This document shows, one piece after another, positions 25,721 through 35,276 of a DNA stretch of 64,000 nucleotides (position 1 is the first letter of the stretch; each line of letters begins with the position of its first letter). The translations under genes were made by a program, and so were the position numbers. Under the pieces are notes generated by a model. It saw nothing but the letters and a program-made list of their open reading frames with translations. It was not told where the DNA came from and searched no databases. The stretch is from Roseburia sp. (GTDB taxonomy: Bacteria; Bacillota; Clostridia; Lachnospirales; Lachnospiraceae), in NCBI GenBank assembly GCA_017937095.1, contig JAGBEG010000022.1, positions 122,983 through 186,982 on the forward strand. The letters are read 5' to 3'.

Positions 25721-26359
25721 TCATTTCTGATCGTTATATTTTACGTCTCTCACGTCATAGCCATGACGTTCCAGTGCACGCACGACACGTTCAAAATCCG
25801 GCGCCTCCACCCGCAGGAAAATCTCCGCAAGATCGAGCACATCCGTCGGAATCACCATCATATTGCAGATGTCACCGCCCTCCTTTGCGATCAGCTCACA
25901 GATTTTGCCGAGCACACCGCGGATATCGTAGGTGTAAATCGCCATGGAATTATGCTTGTTTCCGAAAATCTTCTGGTACTCCTTGAACACCGCCTGCTGC
26001 GTGACGATTCCAAGAAGGATATTCCGGTCGTTCGTAATCGGAATAAAACGCACCTTCGAGGTAATGAACATCGCCGCAGCTTCCTCAATTCTTGTATTCT
26101 CACCGATCGTGTCGATCTTCGCCTTCATGAACTCCCCGACCCTGCGCTGCATAAACGCTTCCTTCGTTCCGGTATAGTTCTTGAAATACTCCTCGAACAA
26201 ATACTGCTTAGACAACACGCCGATGAACTCCCGCTCTCTCACCACCGGAAGCGAGAGAAGTCCCTGCTCGTCGATAATCTTCATCGCCTCTTCGACCGTG
26301 TTGTCAAGGTTGATGCACGTCAGCTTGTGATAAGGCATCATAATCGCTTTTACACGCAT
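25721..26359 (-). CDS. CBS-pair plus ACT domain protein (AcuB-like)
   Basis: 212 residues. Two CBS motifs cover about 1-130 (LLSLPVVREREFIGVLSKQYL; VRFIPITNDRNILLGIVTQQ), and an ACT-like ligand-binding domain covers 140-212 (YTYDIRGVLGKICELIAKEGG). CBS pairs bind adenine nucleotides and ACT domains bind amino acids, so this is probably a soluble sensor. It stands alone with its own AGGAGG site. Confidence 0.88.
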   Translation of the reverse strand: MRVKAIMMPYHKLTCINLDNTVEEAMKIIDEQGLLSLPVVREREFIGVLSKQYLFEEYFKNYTGTKEAFMQRRVGEFMKAKIDTIGENTRIEEAAAMFITSKVRFIPITNDRNILLGIVTQQAVFKEYQKIFGNKHNSMAIYTYDIRGVLGKICELIAKEGGDICNMMVIPTDVLDLAEIFLRVEAPDFERVVRALERHGYDVRDVKYNDQK

Positions 26360-26401
26360 AACAAATACCTCCTGTCTGCAATTTTATATATTTATTATAC
26401 C

Positions 26402-26448
26402 ATAAAACGGCTGCTAAATGAACGATTATGTTCATTCGACAGCCGTCA
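26402..26448 (-). terminator. Terminator after ung
   Basis: A two-part stem ACGGCTG/CAGCCGT plus AATGAAC/GTTCATT closes on a 6-base loop and is followed by UUUUAU in the minus direction, just after the ung stop. Confidence 0.7.
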
Positions 26449-26454
26449 TTCATG

Positions 26455-27132
26455 CTAAATATCTTCAATTTGCCAGTCGATCGGCTCGATTCCGTTCGCG
26501 ATAAGAAACTCGTTCGCCTTGCTGAAATGCTTACAGCCGAAAAATCCCCGATATGCTGACAATGGGCTTGGATGAGGCGCTTTTAAAATCAGATGCTTCG
26601 GATTCGTGAGCATCGGCTCCTTCGCCTGCGCCGGTCTCCCCCACAGGAAATAGACGATCGGACGGTCCTGTGCATTTACCGCCTGAATCACCGCATCCGT
26701 GAACTGCTCCCAGCCCCTGCCCTGATGTGAGTTCGCCTGATGCGCACGCACGGTGAGCACGGTATTCAGGAGCAGCACGCCCTGATCCGCCCACTTTTTC
26801 AGATAGCCGTTATTCGGAATCGCGCAGCCTAAGTCGTCGTGCAGCTCCTGATAAATGTTCTGCAGCGACGGCGGTATCTCCTTCTGCTCCGGCAGCACCG
26901 AAAAAGAAAGTCCGTGCGCCTGGTTCACATTGTGGTAGGGATCCTGTCCCAGCAAAAGCACCTTCACCTTGCTAAGCGGCGTAAAATGAAACGCGTTAAA
27001 AATATCATCCGCCGGCGGATAGACCACCGTCTTACTGTATTCTTCCCTCACAAAGGTATATAATTCACGATAATAAGGCTTTCGAAACTCCCCCTCGATT
27101 GCCGGAAGCCAGTCATTGTCTATCATTGCCAT
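26455..27132 (-). CDS. ung: Uracil-DNA glycosylase
   Basis: 225 residues, family 1. The water-activating loop is LLGQDPYHN (Asp64), the uracil pocket follows in AHGLSFSV, and the DNA-intercalation loop is HPSPLSAYRGFFGCKHF. It removes uracil from DNA as the first step of base-excision repair. AAAGGAG precedes the start; an ATG two codons later is an alternative. Confidence 0.96.
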   Translation of the reverse strand: MAMIDNDWLPAIEGEFRKPYYRELYTFVREEYSKTVVYPPADDIFNAFHFTPLSKVKVLLLGQDPYHNVNQAHGLSFSVLPEQKEIPPSLQNIYQELHDDLGCAIPNNGYLKKWADQGVLLLNTVLTVRAHQANSHQGRGWEQFTDAVIQAVNAQDRPIVYFLWGRPAQAKEPMLTNPKHLILKAPHPSPLSAYRGFFGCKHFSKANEFLIANGIEPIDWQIEDI

Positions 27133-27202
27133 AATGCTCGTCTCCTTTTGTATACCGCATATGACGCGGCGCGATCTGCCGCCGTCATACTACCGCTGCC
27201 CG

Positions 27203-27964
27203 CTAACGCCGCACCGACACGCCGCGTTCTGCGAGATAATTCTTAAGATCCATAATCTCCAGCTCTTTATAGTGAAACAGCGAGGCGGCAAGCGCAGCAT
27301 CCGCTTTTCCCGCCGTCAGCGCATCATAAAAATGCTCCTTCGTCCCCGCTCCGCCCGACGCGATCACAGGAATCGACACATTCTCTGCAATCTGTCTCGT
27401 CAGTTCAATATCATAGCCTGCCTTCGTCCCATCACAGTCCATACTTGTCAGCAGAATCTCACCGGCTCCAAGGCGGTCTGCCCGCATTGCCCATTCCACC
27501 GCATCCATTCCGGTGTCGATGCGTCCGCCGTTCTTGTATACGTTCCAACCCGAGCCATCCGCCCGTCTGCGCGCGTCAATCGCGACCACAACACACTGGC
27601 TTCCGAACTTCTCCGCCGCCTCGGAAATCAGTTCCGGGCGGTTGATTGCCGATGAATTGATGGAAATCTTATCTGCACCCTCACGCAGCAACGCTTTAAA
27701 ATCATCTACCGTGCGGATTCCGCCGCCTACCGTAAACGGAATAAATACCTTCTCCGCCACCTGACGCACCATATCAACGACTGTGTTCCTCGCATCCGAA
27801 GTCGCCGTAATATCCAGAAAAACCAGTTCGTCCGCGCCTGCCTTATCGTAAGCGGCTGCAATCTCGACCGGATCTCCCGCATCCCTTAGATTTACAAAAT
27901 TCACGCCCTTGACTACACGTCCGTTATTCACATCCAGACACGGAATAATTCTCTTTGTAAACAT
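27203..27964 (-). CDS. hisF: Imidazole glycerol phosphate synthase, cyclase subunit
   Basis: 253 residues, a (beta/alpha)8 barrel. [18 protein letters not shown] carries catalytic Asp11, and the second acid is in VAIDARR near residue 130. It joins ammonia from HisH with PRFAR to give IGP and AICAR in histidine synthesis. It follows hisH by 12 bp. The rest of the his operon is not nearby. Confidence 0.97.
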   Translation of the reverse strand: MFTKRIIPCLDVNNGRVVKGVNFVNLRDAGDPVEIAAAYDKAGADELVFLDITATSDARNTVVDMVRQVAEKVFIPFTVGGGIRTVDDFKALLREGADKISINSSAINRPELISEAAEKFGSQCVVVAIDARRRADGSGWNVYKNGGRIDTGMDAVEWAMRADRLGAGEILLTSMDCDGTKAGYDIELTRQIAENVSIPVIASGGAGTKEHFYDALTAGKADAALAASLFHYKELEIMDLKNYLAERGVSVRR

Positions 27965-27976
27965 CGTATGCCTCCA

Positions 27977-28582
27977 TCATATCTTCGCAAAGTTCCTAAG
28001 TATCTGCAATCCAACCGCACTGCTCTTCTCCGGGTGGAACTGACATGCAAAAATATTCCCCTGCTCTACCGAAGCATGAATGTCCACACTGTACTCTGTC
28101 TGCGCCTTCACAATCGACGCATCCGCTGCTTTCAGATAATAGGAATGCACAAAATAGACATACGGCTGCCCGGAAAGCCCTGCAAAAAGCCTGCCCCCGT
28201 TCTTAAGCGTAAGCGAGTTCCAACCAATGTGCGGAATCTTAAGTCCCTCCTTGTCTGGAATCCGAAGAATCCTTCCGTCCAGCAGATGCAGTCCCTCGAC
28301 GCCCTCGCTCTCCTCGCTTCCCTCAAAGAGAAGCTGCAGCCCCAGGCAAATTCCCAGAAATGGCTTCTGCTCCTGCGTCACCTCCCGGATGACCTTATCC
28401 AGTTCGTATTTCTTAAGCTGCTCCATCGCCATTCCAAAAGAACCGACCCCCGGCAGAACGACCTTGTCAGCCCTGCGGATCTCATCGTGATCCCTTGTCA
28501 CGACACACGCCTGCCCCAACGCTCCAAACGCTTTTTCCACACTCTTTATATTGCCCGCATCGTAGTCAATAATCGCTATCAT
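27977..28582 (-). CDS. hisH: Imidazole glycerol phosphate synthase, glutaminase subunit
   Basis: 201 residues, class I glutamine amidotransferase. The nucleophile is Cys79 in FLGICLGLQ, and the triad is completed by His183 and Glu185 in CQFHPEKS. The oxyanion loop is in PGVGSFG. It supplies ammonia to HisF, encoded next in the same operon. Confidence 0.97.
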   Translation of the reverse strand: MIAIIDYDAGNIKSVEKAFGALGQACVVTRDHDEIRRADKVVLPGVGSFGMAMEQLKKYELDKVIREVTQEQKPFLGICLGLQLLFEGSEESEGVEGLHLLDGRILRIPDKEGLKIPHIGWNSLTLKNGGRLFAGLSGQPYVYFVHSYYLKAADASIVKAQTEYSVDIHASVEQGNIFACQFHPEKSSAVGLQILRNFAKI

Positions 28583-28672
28583 TCACTATCTCCATTCCGT
28601 CTGTCTGAAAACTTCTGCTGCCATCTTCTATCTGCCCAGTGATCAAATAAATCATCACATTCTGCACCGCAA

Positions 28673-30223
28673 TTATTCTACGCTAAGTCCTGCCGCCGCT
28701 AACACCGCGTAAAGCTCTGCGGAATACTCCTCCCGCTCGTCCACCGCGTACAGCTCCTTCGCGCGCTCCTCCGTCAGCCCGAAGCCTGCCAGTGCGCCGA
28801 CTGCCTGATTTCTCACATTCATAAGCTCATTCGCACAGCCATAGCTCTCCGCCTCTGCGCTGTACTTGTCGCATCTTCCGATCGTCCGGATCAGAGAATC
28901 TAACGCCATATCGTAAATTCCCTGTGCCATGAAGGTCTGGTATGCGCTGTACTCACCGCCTGCGTTTGCCATAATGCGGTACTTCTCATATGTATCTGTA
29001 TCTGTTTCCTTGATCTCCATACCGGAAACCTGTGCATATGCAAGCTCATAATCGCCGAGCTGATATGCCTGCTTCGCCTGCTCCATACTGTTCGAATATC
29101 CGAAAAGGTTCGTTCCGACCAGAACAAGCGCCAAAAAGGACGCCGCCATCACAAAAATCAGAACCACCGGCTTCTTCGGCAGCGGCGGTGTGTTGTCCGG
29201 CTCCTTCGGAGGCTTCGGCTTCTTGACCTTTTGCGCCTTCTTCTGTTCCTTCTCTTTCTTCGCCTGCGCCTTCTTCTCCGCCTTTTCCTTCTTCGCCTGC
29301 GCCTTCTTCTCTGCTTTCTCGCGCTTTATCCTTTCCTTCTTCTCCTCTTCGGTCTCAACCGGAGTCTCCGGCTCGGCGGCAGCTTCCGGCGTACCCTCCA
29401 ATGCCTGCAGGATCTGAAGATTCTCGTCAGAGAGATCCTCGATGCTCGGCGCTGCGGGCGCCGCCGTCACAGGCTGGGGCTGCTTCTCCTCTTCCTCCTC
29501 ATCATCCCCGAACAAAAACGACGATACCTTCCCAAAGAAGCCCTTGCCGGATTCCTGACCCGTGCTGTTCTTTGGCTTCTTCTCCTTCTTCCCGCGCTTC
29601 CTGCCTTCCGTCTTTTCTTCCGCCCCGGCGGCTTCGGCTTCCTCCGTCCCTGCCATCTGCACCCCGGCATCCGGCGCATCGCTCTCGTCCGCAAGCGCTG
29701 TGTTCTCTTCATCCGCCTTTAGCATATCTCCGATATCGGAAAAATCTCCTTCGGACGACAAAAGATCCATCAGGTCTGCATCATCATCCACAAAATCGGC
29801 TTCACCGGAAGAAGACGCCGTCGTCTCTGCGGCATCACCGGACACATCCAGCGCAAAATCTCCCAGCGTATCCACCATCATATCATCCAGTCCGTTATCC
29901 GCCTGCATTTCCTGCTTTGCATTGTTGACGATTCCATCCAGGCTCTCGAAGAACTTATCGTCCTTCGCGCCGGATTCCCCGCTGCCGGACTCTGTCCCGT
30001 CGTTCAATTCCTTTTCAAACTGGCGGATAAACTCGTCATCCCCGCCATCTGAAAGGATCTCCTTCTCAAAGGAGTCTAAAAATTCATCTTCCGAACCCAT
30101 ATGCTCTCCCTCTGTATCAATCTCCATATCCTCTATCTGCCGCTCTGTCTCCGTGGTCTCAGGCGTCTTATTTCCCTCCAGCGAATTTAATAATCCATCC
30201 AGATAGTCCTCTGTCCCGCTCAT
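28673..30223 (-). CDS. Acidic single-pass membrane protein of unknown function
   Basis: 516 residues. Residues 1-200 are very acidic (Asp/Glu/Gly) and probably disordered. Residues ~290-345 are Lys/Ala/Glu repeats of the EKAEKKAQAKK type. One membrane helix (VVLIFVMAASFLALVLVGTNLFG, split as conserved hydrophobic run) is near 352-373. A helical C-terminal domain of ~140 residues follows, with TPR-like pairs (AYQLGDYELAYAQVSG, GIYDMALDSLIRTI). It has no signal peptide, so the long acidic part should be cytoplasmic. It is between hisH and cheV, 72 bp after cheV's upstream neighbour in reading order is cheV itself. I do not recognise the family. Confidence 0.7.
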   Translation of the reverse strand: MSGTEDYLDGLLNSLEGNKTPETTETERQIEDMEIDTEGEHMGSEDEFLDSFEKEILSDGGDDEFIRQFEKELNDGTESGSGESGAKDDKFFESLDGIVNNAKQEMQADNGLDDMMVDTLGDFALDVSGDAAETTASSSGEADFVDDDADLMDLLSSEGDFSDIGDMLKADEENTALADESDAPDAGVQMAGTEEAEAAGAEEKTEGRKRGKKEKKPKNSTGQESGKGFFGKVSSFLFGDDEEEEEKQPQPVTAAPAAPSIEDLSDENLQILQALEGTPEAAAEPETPVETEEEKKERIKREKAEKKAQAKKEKAEKKAQAKKEKEQKKAQKVKKPKPPKEPDNTPPLPKKPVVLIFVMAASFLALVLVGTNLFGYSNSMEQAKQAYQLGDYELAYAQVSGMEIKETDTDTYEKYRIMANAGGEYSAYQTFMAQGIYDMALDSLIRTIGRCDKYSAEAESYGCANELMNVRNQAVGALAGFGLTEERAKELYAVDEREEYSAELYAVLAAAGLSVE

Positions 30224-30252
30224 CCGATCCCTCCACTGACCTATAACTTAAT

Positions 30253-30282
30253 TGGGGGATGTGATCCTGTATCACACCCCCT
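30253..30282. terminator. Hairpin between cheV and the acidic membrane protein
   Basis: GGGGGATGTGA pairs with TCACACCCCCT around a 7-base loop. There is almost no U-run in the minus direction (CAAUUAAG), so it may be only a partial terminator. Confidence 0.45.
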
Positions 30283-30295
30283 CTTCGCTTCAATC

Positions 30296-31204
30296 TCAAT
30301 CCGTACTCTTATCAATTAAACGATCGATTGCATCCACAAGATTGCCGATTTCAGGTTTCGTCAACTGCGCATCCGCTCCCAACTGTTCGCCCTTGATACG
30401 CATCTCCTCATTCACAAGCGATGAGAAAATGATAAGCGGTATCTTCTTTATCATATCATCTGACTTTGCCAGCTTCGTCAGGCGGTGTCCGTCCATAAGC
30501 GGCATCTCTATGTCCGTGATGATACAGTGTACCTTATCATATAGCGTGCCTGCCTTCTTGAACTCAACAAGCTTATCCCATGCCTCCTGTCCGTTCATCG
30601 TGACAATCAGATTCGTATAACCCGCTTTTCTTAAGCAGTCCGTAATCAATCTGCTAAGAAGCGGTGAATCCTCCGCAATCAGAATCGGCGAATCACATCT
30701 CTCGCGCTCCGTCATTCTGTCCACATCCGATACCTTAAGCCCTGTCTCCGGACTGATCTCCGACACAATCTGCTCAAAATCAAGAATAATGATCAGCTTG
30801 TCATCCATCTTGATGACTCCGGTAGAAGCACTGCCTCCTTCGGTGTTAATGGTCGAATCCGGCTTGATGATCGACTCCCACGACACACGATGAATCCCAA
30901 TCACCGTGTCAACATGAAACGCGATATTGAGCTTGTTAAAATTGGTGATAATGAACAGCCCGCCGTCCTGCTTGCCATCTGTCATACCCAGACACTTCTT
31001 GAGGTTCACGACCGTGATCATTTCATCACGCGGCATAAAAATACCTTCGATGCTCGGATGCGAATTCGGCACCGGCGTAATCGGCTGATATGTCAAAATC
31101 TCCTTGATCTTCGCAACATTAATTCCGTAATGATTATTGCCCAATGTAAATTCGAGCACTTCCATCTCGTTCGTTCCTGACTCTAAAAGAATATTTGTGT
31201 CCAT
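30296..31204 (-). CDS. cheV: Chemotaxis coupling protein CheV
   Basis: 302 residues. An N-terminal CheW domain (~1-150; LEFTLGNNHYGINVAKIKEI, PSIEGIFMPRDE) is followed by a receiver domain (~165-302) with PILIAEDSPLL, phospho-acceptor Asp in IITDIEMPLMDG, and the late Lys in LTKPEIG. It couples receptors to CheA and can be phosphorylated to adapt signalling. Its start has GGGAGGAGAG upstream and an extended -10 (TGC-TATAAT) lies about 50 bp before it. No other che gene is in the window. Confidence 0.93.
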   Translation of the reverse strand: MDTNILLESGTNEMEVLEFTLGNNHYGINVAKIKEILTYQPITPVPNSHPSIEGIFMPRDEMITVVNLKKCLGMTDGKQDGGLFIITNFNKLNIAFHVDTVIGIHRVSWESIIKPDSTINTEGGSASTGVIKMDDKLIIILDFEQIVSEISPETGLKVSDVDRMTERERCDSPILIAEDSPLLSRLITDCLRKAGYTNLIVTMNGQEAWDKLVEFKKAGTLYDKVHCIITDIEMPLMDGHRLTKLAKSDDMIKKIPLIIFSSLVNEEMRIKGEQLGADAQLTKPEIGNLVDAIDRLIDKSTD

Positions 31205-31294
31205 TCTTCTCTCTCCTCCCGCGTAACCTTGTAGCGCATTCTCCGTAATACTTGGCTCTATTATAGCACAATAGTACTATCAATGCATTGTTTT

Positions 31295-32041
31295 TCACGC
31301 ATTTTCAAGAATAATTTGAATATTCTCATCCAGCTTCACATAAAGCTCCAGCGCATCCAGTGATACGACGGTATCCGGCACCTGAAAAATCAGCACCATC
31401 TCACGCGTCTCACCAGCCGTGAGCATCCCCTGAAACGTAGAAAAATCCGAATCCAGAAGCGTCATCTCCGCAGGGCTCTTAACGGTTCCGTTCACAACGG
31501 CGGTAAACTCCGGCTTTCTGGACAGATTATCCAGACTGACCGGCGCATCCGAGGTATTTGTCACATCGACGCCTAAAATCACATAGACATTTCCGGTATC
31601 CGGATACATTGCAAAATAATCCTTCTCCAGATAGCTGCTGTCGAGTCTTGCGCCCACATAGCTAAACTGCAGTGCAGCCGCACCGTCGCCGAACAATTCG
31701 GAAAACGTAGCCTGCGATGCGGCATTCACCGGCGGCGCTGTCTCTGCGGCAGCATCCGGCGTCTGTGCATCTGCGCCCTGCGCATCCGGCGTCTGTGTAT
31801 CCGCTCCCTGTGCCTGCGGCTCTGTGGTCTGCTCCGCCACAGTCTCTGTCTCCTCTTCCGGCAGGACATAGGTCAGTCCCTCGCTCTGATAGGTGTTGTA
31901 CTTCGTCACCACATGTGCAGCATAATTCACGATCACGTTCTTTTCATTCTCGGTCAGATCGTAGGGCTCTTCCCCGCATCCGCCCAACAGCATCGCCGCC
32001 AGAAGCGCCGCCGCTGTCATTTGCACTCTCGTTCTTCTCAT
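31295..32041 (-). CDS. Lipoprotein of unknown function (DUF4352-like C-terminus)
   Basis: 248 residues from the ATG at 32041. The signal peptide ends in a lipobox, MLLGGC. A Gln/Thr/Asp-rich tether (~60-110, units like AQTPDAQGAD) leads to a beta-rich C-terminal domain with VYVILGVDVTNTSDAPVSL and a late VLIFQVPDT, the layout of DUF4352-type surface domains. It is last in an operon with a response regulator and a histidine kinase, so it may be an extracytoplasmic accessory of that system. Confidence 0.75.
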   Translation of the reverse strand: MRRTRVQMTAAALLAAMLLGGCGEEPYDLTENEKNVIVNYAAHVVTKYNTYQSEGLTYVLPEEETETVAEQTTEPQAQGADTQTPDAQGADAQTPDAAAETAPPVNAASQATFSELFGDGAAALQFSYVGARLDSSYLEKDYFAMYPDTGNVYVILGVDVTNTSDAPVSLDNLSRKPEFTAVVNGTVKSPAEMTLLDSDFSTFQGMLTAGETREMVLIFQVPDTVVSLDALELYVKLDENIQIILENA

Positions 32042-32130
32042 AGGATTCCATTCCTCACACAATATACTATCTTTATGTTAGCATTTTAGGGAAAATATAG
32101 CAACAAAAAAATATTTTCCGTCGCATTTTA

Positions 32131-33645
32131 TCATCGGTTTCCTTTTTCCAGTTCGAACCAGAATTCAACGCCGTCCGCGTGATTTTCCACGCCGCACTGC
32201 CTGTGGAACGCCTCCATGATCGCCTTGACGATAGAGAGCCCGATTCCGCTTCCGCCGTACTCCCTGGTCCTCGCCTTGTCCACCTTGTAGAATTTGCCCC
32301 AGATCTTGTCCAGCTCCTCCTCCGGGATGGGATCGCCCGTATTGAAAACGCCGATCCTCACAATATCGCCGCGCTCCCTGCAGCGGATCGCAATGCTTCC
32401 CGGCTCTTTCGCATAATGGATCGCATTGCTCAGATAATTTGTCACGACTTCCTCCGTCATAAATTCATCCGCCCATACGTATACCGGCTCCGCAGGGCAT
32501 TCCGTGACCGTGAGATTGTTCTGCTCCAGAAGAATCTCCACGGAATGAAGCACGCCCTGTATCAGCTCCGTCAGATTGAAACGCTCCATCGTGACCGTCT
32601 CGTTCCCCGATTCAAGCTGGTTGAGCGTCAGAAGCTTTTTTACCATACGGTTCATCTTATCCGCCTCGTCCATGATGACCTCGCAGTAGAAATCCCTGCT
32701 CTCGGCGTCATCATTGATGCATTCCTTCAGCCCCTCCGCATAACCGGAAATCAGGGCAAGCGGCGTCTTTAATTCGTGCGAGACATTCGACAGAAATTCC
32801 CTGCGCTGCTTGTCGATCTGCGTCTTTTTCTCTATGTCGATCTGCAACTGGTTATTGGCGCTCTTAAGCTCGGAAATCGTCCTCTCGAGCGCCTGCGACA
32901 TCTCATTCATATGCGTTCCCAGCTCGTCAATCTCATTGCGCCTCCCGCTGTGCGGAACATAGCGCACCTCAAATTCGAGCTGCGTCATGTGCTTGGAAAT
33001 ATTCGTAAGTTCCACGATCGGATTCGTCACCCGCCTTGAGACGAACACCGAGACAATCGTACTTACAGCGATAGCAAGTATTCCGACATATAAAAGGAAC
33101 TGATTGGATATCTTTACGCTCTCGCGGATGCTCTCTAACGCCGAGCGCATCAATATCAGATTGCCGTTGGAAAGCGTGCCGTAGAGCACCAGGTACTCCG
33201 ATTCCAGACGCGTGTCCGTCCGCCTCTGGATCACATAATTATCCGCCTGCGCAAGCACCGTGACCTTGCTCTGCGCTTCACCGAAAATGATATCCATAAA
33301 TTCAACCAGCATACGCTGGGTATCATTGACGGACGATCTTACAATCGTGCGGTCGGGACTTATGATCATCACCGTGATATTTCCATTCGCACAGAGATTG
33401 TCAAATGTCACGTCAAACGCGCTGTCGTCAAGCGTTCCTCCGGCGCTCGCAGCGTCAATTGTCGTAAATCCGGACAACAGGATATTCTGTTTATTCATCA
33501 CGTAATAACGTTCCAGAAACACGGTATTGAGCAGCCAGCAGAGCATGACCGTAACCACGATCAGACCGATAATGATCCCTGCTATTTCTTTCATCAGAGA
33601 ACCGTGTTTCATCCTTACGTTTCTGTTCTTTCTCTTTTCCGACAT
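32131..33645 (-). CDS. HAMP sensor histidine kinase
   Basis: 504 residues from the ATG at 33645 (AAAGG upstream). TM1 is at about 18-40, an extracytoplasmic sensor region covers 40-170, TM2 170-195, then HAMP with FVSRRVTNPIVELTN, a coiled linker, HisKA with VSHELKTPLALISGYAEG (His ~287), and HATPase with NYLSNAIHYAKE and GSGIGLSIVKAI. It resembles the VanS/ResE group. It is the partner of the response regulator that ends 51 bp upstream. Confidence 0.93.
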   Translation of the reverse strand: MSEKRKNRNVRMKHGSLMKEIAGIIIGLIVVTVMLCWLLNTVFLERYYVMNKQNILLSGFTTIDAASAGGTLDDSAFDVTFDNLCANGNITVMIISPDRTIVRSSVNDTQRMLVEFMDIIFGEAQSKVTVLAQADNYVIQRRTDTRLESEYLVLYGTLSNGNLILMRSALESIRESVKISNQFLLYVGILAIAVSTIVSVFVSRRVTNPIVELTNISKHMTQLEFEVRYVPHSGRRNEIDELGTHMNEMSQALERTISELKSANNQLQIDIEKKTQIDKQRREFLSNVSHELKTPLALISGYAEGLKECINDDAESRDFYCEVIMDEADKMNRMVKKLLTLNQLESGNETVTMERFNLTELIQGVLHSVEILLEQNNLTVTECPAEPVYVWADEFMTEEVVTNYLSNAIHYAKEPGSIAIRCRERGDIVRIGVFNTGDPIPEEELDKIWGKFYKVDKARTREYGGSGIGLSIVKAIMEAFHRQCGVENHADGVEFWFELEKGNR

Positions 33646-33696
33646 GCCATACACCTTTTTCCAATTCTGATTTCAAAGCCGGATGCCGGCAGTGCG

Positions 33697-34383
33697 CTAC
33701 GAATCCGCGACCTCGAACTTGTAGCCCATTCCCCAAACCGTCGTGATATATTTCCCTTTCTCGCCGATCTTGGCGCGCAGCTTCTTGACATGCGTATCTA
33801 TCGTCCTCGCATCCCCAAAATAATCATAATTCCAGACATTGTTGAGAATCTTTTCCCGCGAGAGCGCAATCCCCGCATTCTCCATGAAATAGGCGAGCAG
33901 TTCAAATTCCTTGTAGCTTAGATCGATGCGCTCCCCGTTTACGGTCACCATATGCGCCGTCTTATCGAGCGTGATTCCGCCCATGGAAAGCTGCCCACCC
34001 TCCTCCGAAAGCTTCCCGCTTCTGCGCAGGATCGCACCGACGCGCGCCACCAGAATCTTCGGTGAGAACGGCTTGGAGATATACTCGTCCACGCCAAGCT
34101 CAAATCCGTTTAACTCGTCGCTCTCATCTCCCTTCGCCGTGAGCATGATCACCGGCACCTTCGACGTCTCCCTGATCTCGCGCAGCACTGCAAAGCCGTC
34201 CAGTCCCGGCATCATCACGTCCAGTATAATAAGCGCGATCTCCTTCTCCTGATAAAACAGATCAAGCGCCGTCTCACCGTCGCCGGCTTCCAGTACCTCA
34301 TAATTCTCACGCACCAGGAAATCGCGCACCAGCTTGCGCATCCTGCTCTCATCGTCCACTACCAGAATCTTAATCTTTTCCAT
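33697..34383 (-). CDS. OmpR-type response regulator
   Basis: 228 residues. The receiver has Asp10-Asp11, phospho-acceptor Asp55 (ILDVMMPG), Thr in MLTAKG and Lys in SKPFSPK. The winged helix has LSYKEFELLAYFMENAG, REKILNNVWNYDYFGDARTIDTH and VWGMGYKFE. It is co-transcribed with the kinase downstream. Confidence 0.95.
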   Translation of the reverse strand: MEKIKILVVDDESRMRKLVRDFLVRENYEVLEAGDGETALDLFYQEKEIALIILDVMMPGLDGFAVLREIRETSKVPVIMLTAKGDESDELNGFELGVDEYISKPFSPKILVARVGAILRRSGKLSEEGGQLSMGGITLDKTAHMVTVNGERIDLSYKEFELLAYFMENAGIALSREKILNNVWNYDYFGDARTIDTHVKKLRAKIGEKGKYITTVWGMGYKFEVADS

Positions 34384-34407
34384 GGTCTTCCTTCCCTTCT
34401 CGTTCTC

Positions 34408-34995
34408 TTACTCAGTTCCGGCAGGAAGAGAAAGCTCGCGCGCATCAAGCGCCGCCTCACGCTCGTTAAGCTCCTGCTCCCATGCCTCATATTTGTCGAT
34501 CAGTTCATTCTCATAATTAAGAATCGTGGTATTATTCGTCGTCGCCGTAATGGCAAACATTGCCACGACACAGATTCCAAGAATAATGGAAACCGCACGC
34601 GTCACCCGGTATTTCTGCTTGTAATTCACATGCTTCTCCACCGTCTGCGCCTTTGGCTTTTGCGCCGGTTTCTGGCGTTCCCTGCGCTTTATGCTCTGCA
34701 CCAGGCTCGGATGCTGCACCGGAATCGGCAGGATGTCCTCTTTTCTGATAAACGGAATCGACTGCAGATAGTCCTGCAGATCCTTCAGATAGGCATAGCC
34801 GACCGCCGTCTCGAAAAGCTTCTGCTGTATCATCTTATTGTAAATGTGCAGCACCATCTCAGGATTGTCCATATCCGTCTTGTTCTTGATATAGGCTACG
34901 CCCTGTGCCTCCTTCTTCGCCTGCTCCGCCTCCGCCTCATTGCCGAACACAAATCCCGCAATCAGCATGGTAGTTTCCGTTTTCTTCTCAGACAT
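34408..34995 (-). CDS. Single-pass membrane protein with C-terminal coiled coil, unknown
   Basis: 195 residues. The N-terminal ~70 residues have a ferredoxin-like look (AGFVFGNEAEAEQAKKEAQGVAYI); residues 75-130 are basic with QKPAQKPKAQ. One membrane helix lies at ~133-155 (AVSIILGICVVAMFAITATT), and a short acidic coiled coil ends the protein (NELIDKYEAWEQELNEREAAL). It is 24 bp upstream of the response regulator, probably first in that operon. I do not recognise the family; a role with the sensor system is inference. Confidence 0.7.
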   Translation of the reverse strand: MSEKKTETTMLIAGFVFGNEAEAEQAKKEAQGVAYIKNKTDMDNPEMVLHIYNKMIQQKLFETAVGYAYLKDLQDYLQSIPFIRKEDILPIPVQHPSLVQSIKRRERQKPAQKPKAQTVEKHVNYKQKYRVTRAVSIILGICVVAMFAITATTNNTTILNYENELIDKYEAWEQELNEREAALDARELSLPAGTE

Positions 34996-35189
34996 CGCTC
35001 TCTTCCCCGTTTTGTTAATCTGTAGTTTTTAGCATTCTTACCGCTTGTGCTTACTCCATCACAAATCCGCAGTGCGCCATTCGAGAGCCATAGGCTCTCT
35101 CGTTGCTTTTGTGCACATTTTATCATACACATTTTCGTCCTTCAAGGCACATTCACAGACATTTCACAAAGAGTGTCGTTCTATTGCGG

Positions 35190-35225
35190 AAAAAAAGATG
35201 CCCGGGAACTATTGTTCCCAGGCAT
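35190..35225 (-). terminator. Terminator at the left edge of the island
   Basis: TGCCCGGGAAC (35199-35209) pairs with GTTCCCAGGCA (35214-35224), one mismatch, 4-base loop, followed by UCUUUUUUU in the minus direction. The rest of 34996-35276 shows only a small GAGAGCC/GGCTCTC hairpin near 35080-35100. Confidence 0.8.
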
Positions 35226-35238
35226 TCCAAAGTGGAAA

Positions 35239-35274
35239 CGAAGCGGTACTAGACGAACTATGAAACGAACTGCC
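35239..35274 (+). repeat. Left partner of an inverted repeat that ends at the ssrA 3' end
   Basis: CGAAGCGG (35239-35246) and GAAACGAACTGCC (35262-35274) recur in the same order on the opposite strand at 38326-38333 and 38311-38323, directly past the tmRNA 3' end. The gap here contains ACTAGACGA, which also occurs at the tmRNA acceptor stem (38339-38347). It may be a remnant of an integration boundary. Confidence 0.5.
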
Positions 35275-35276
35275 AT

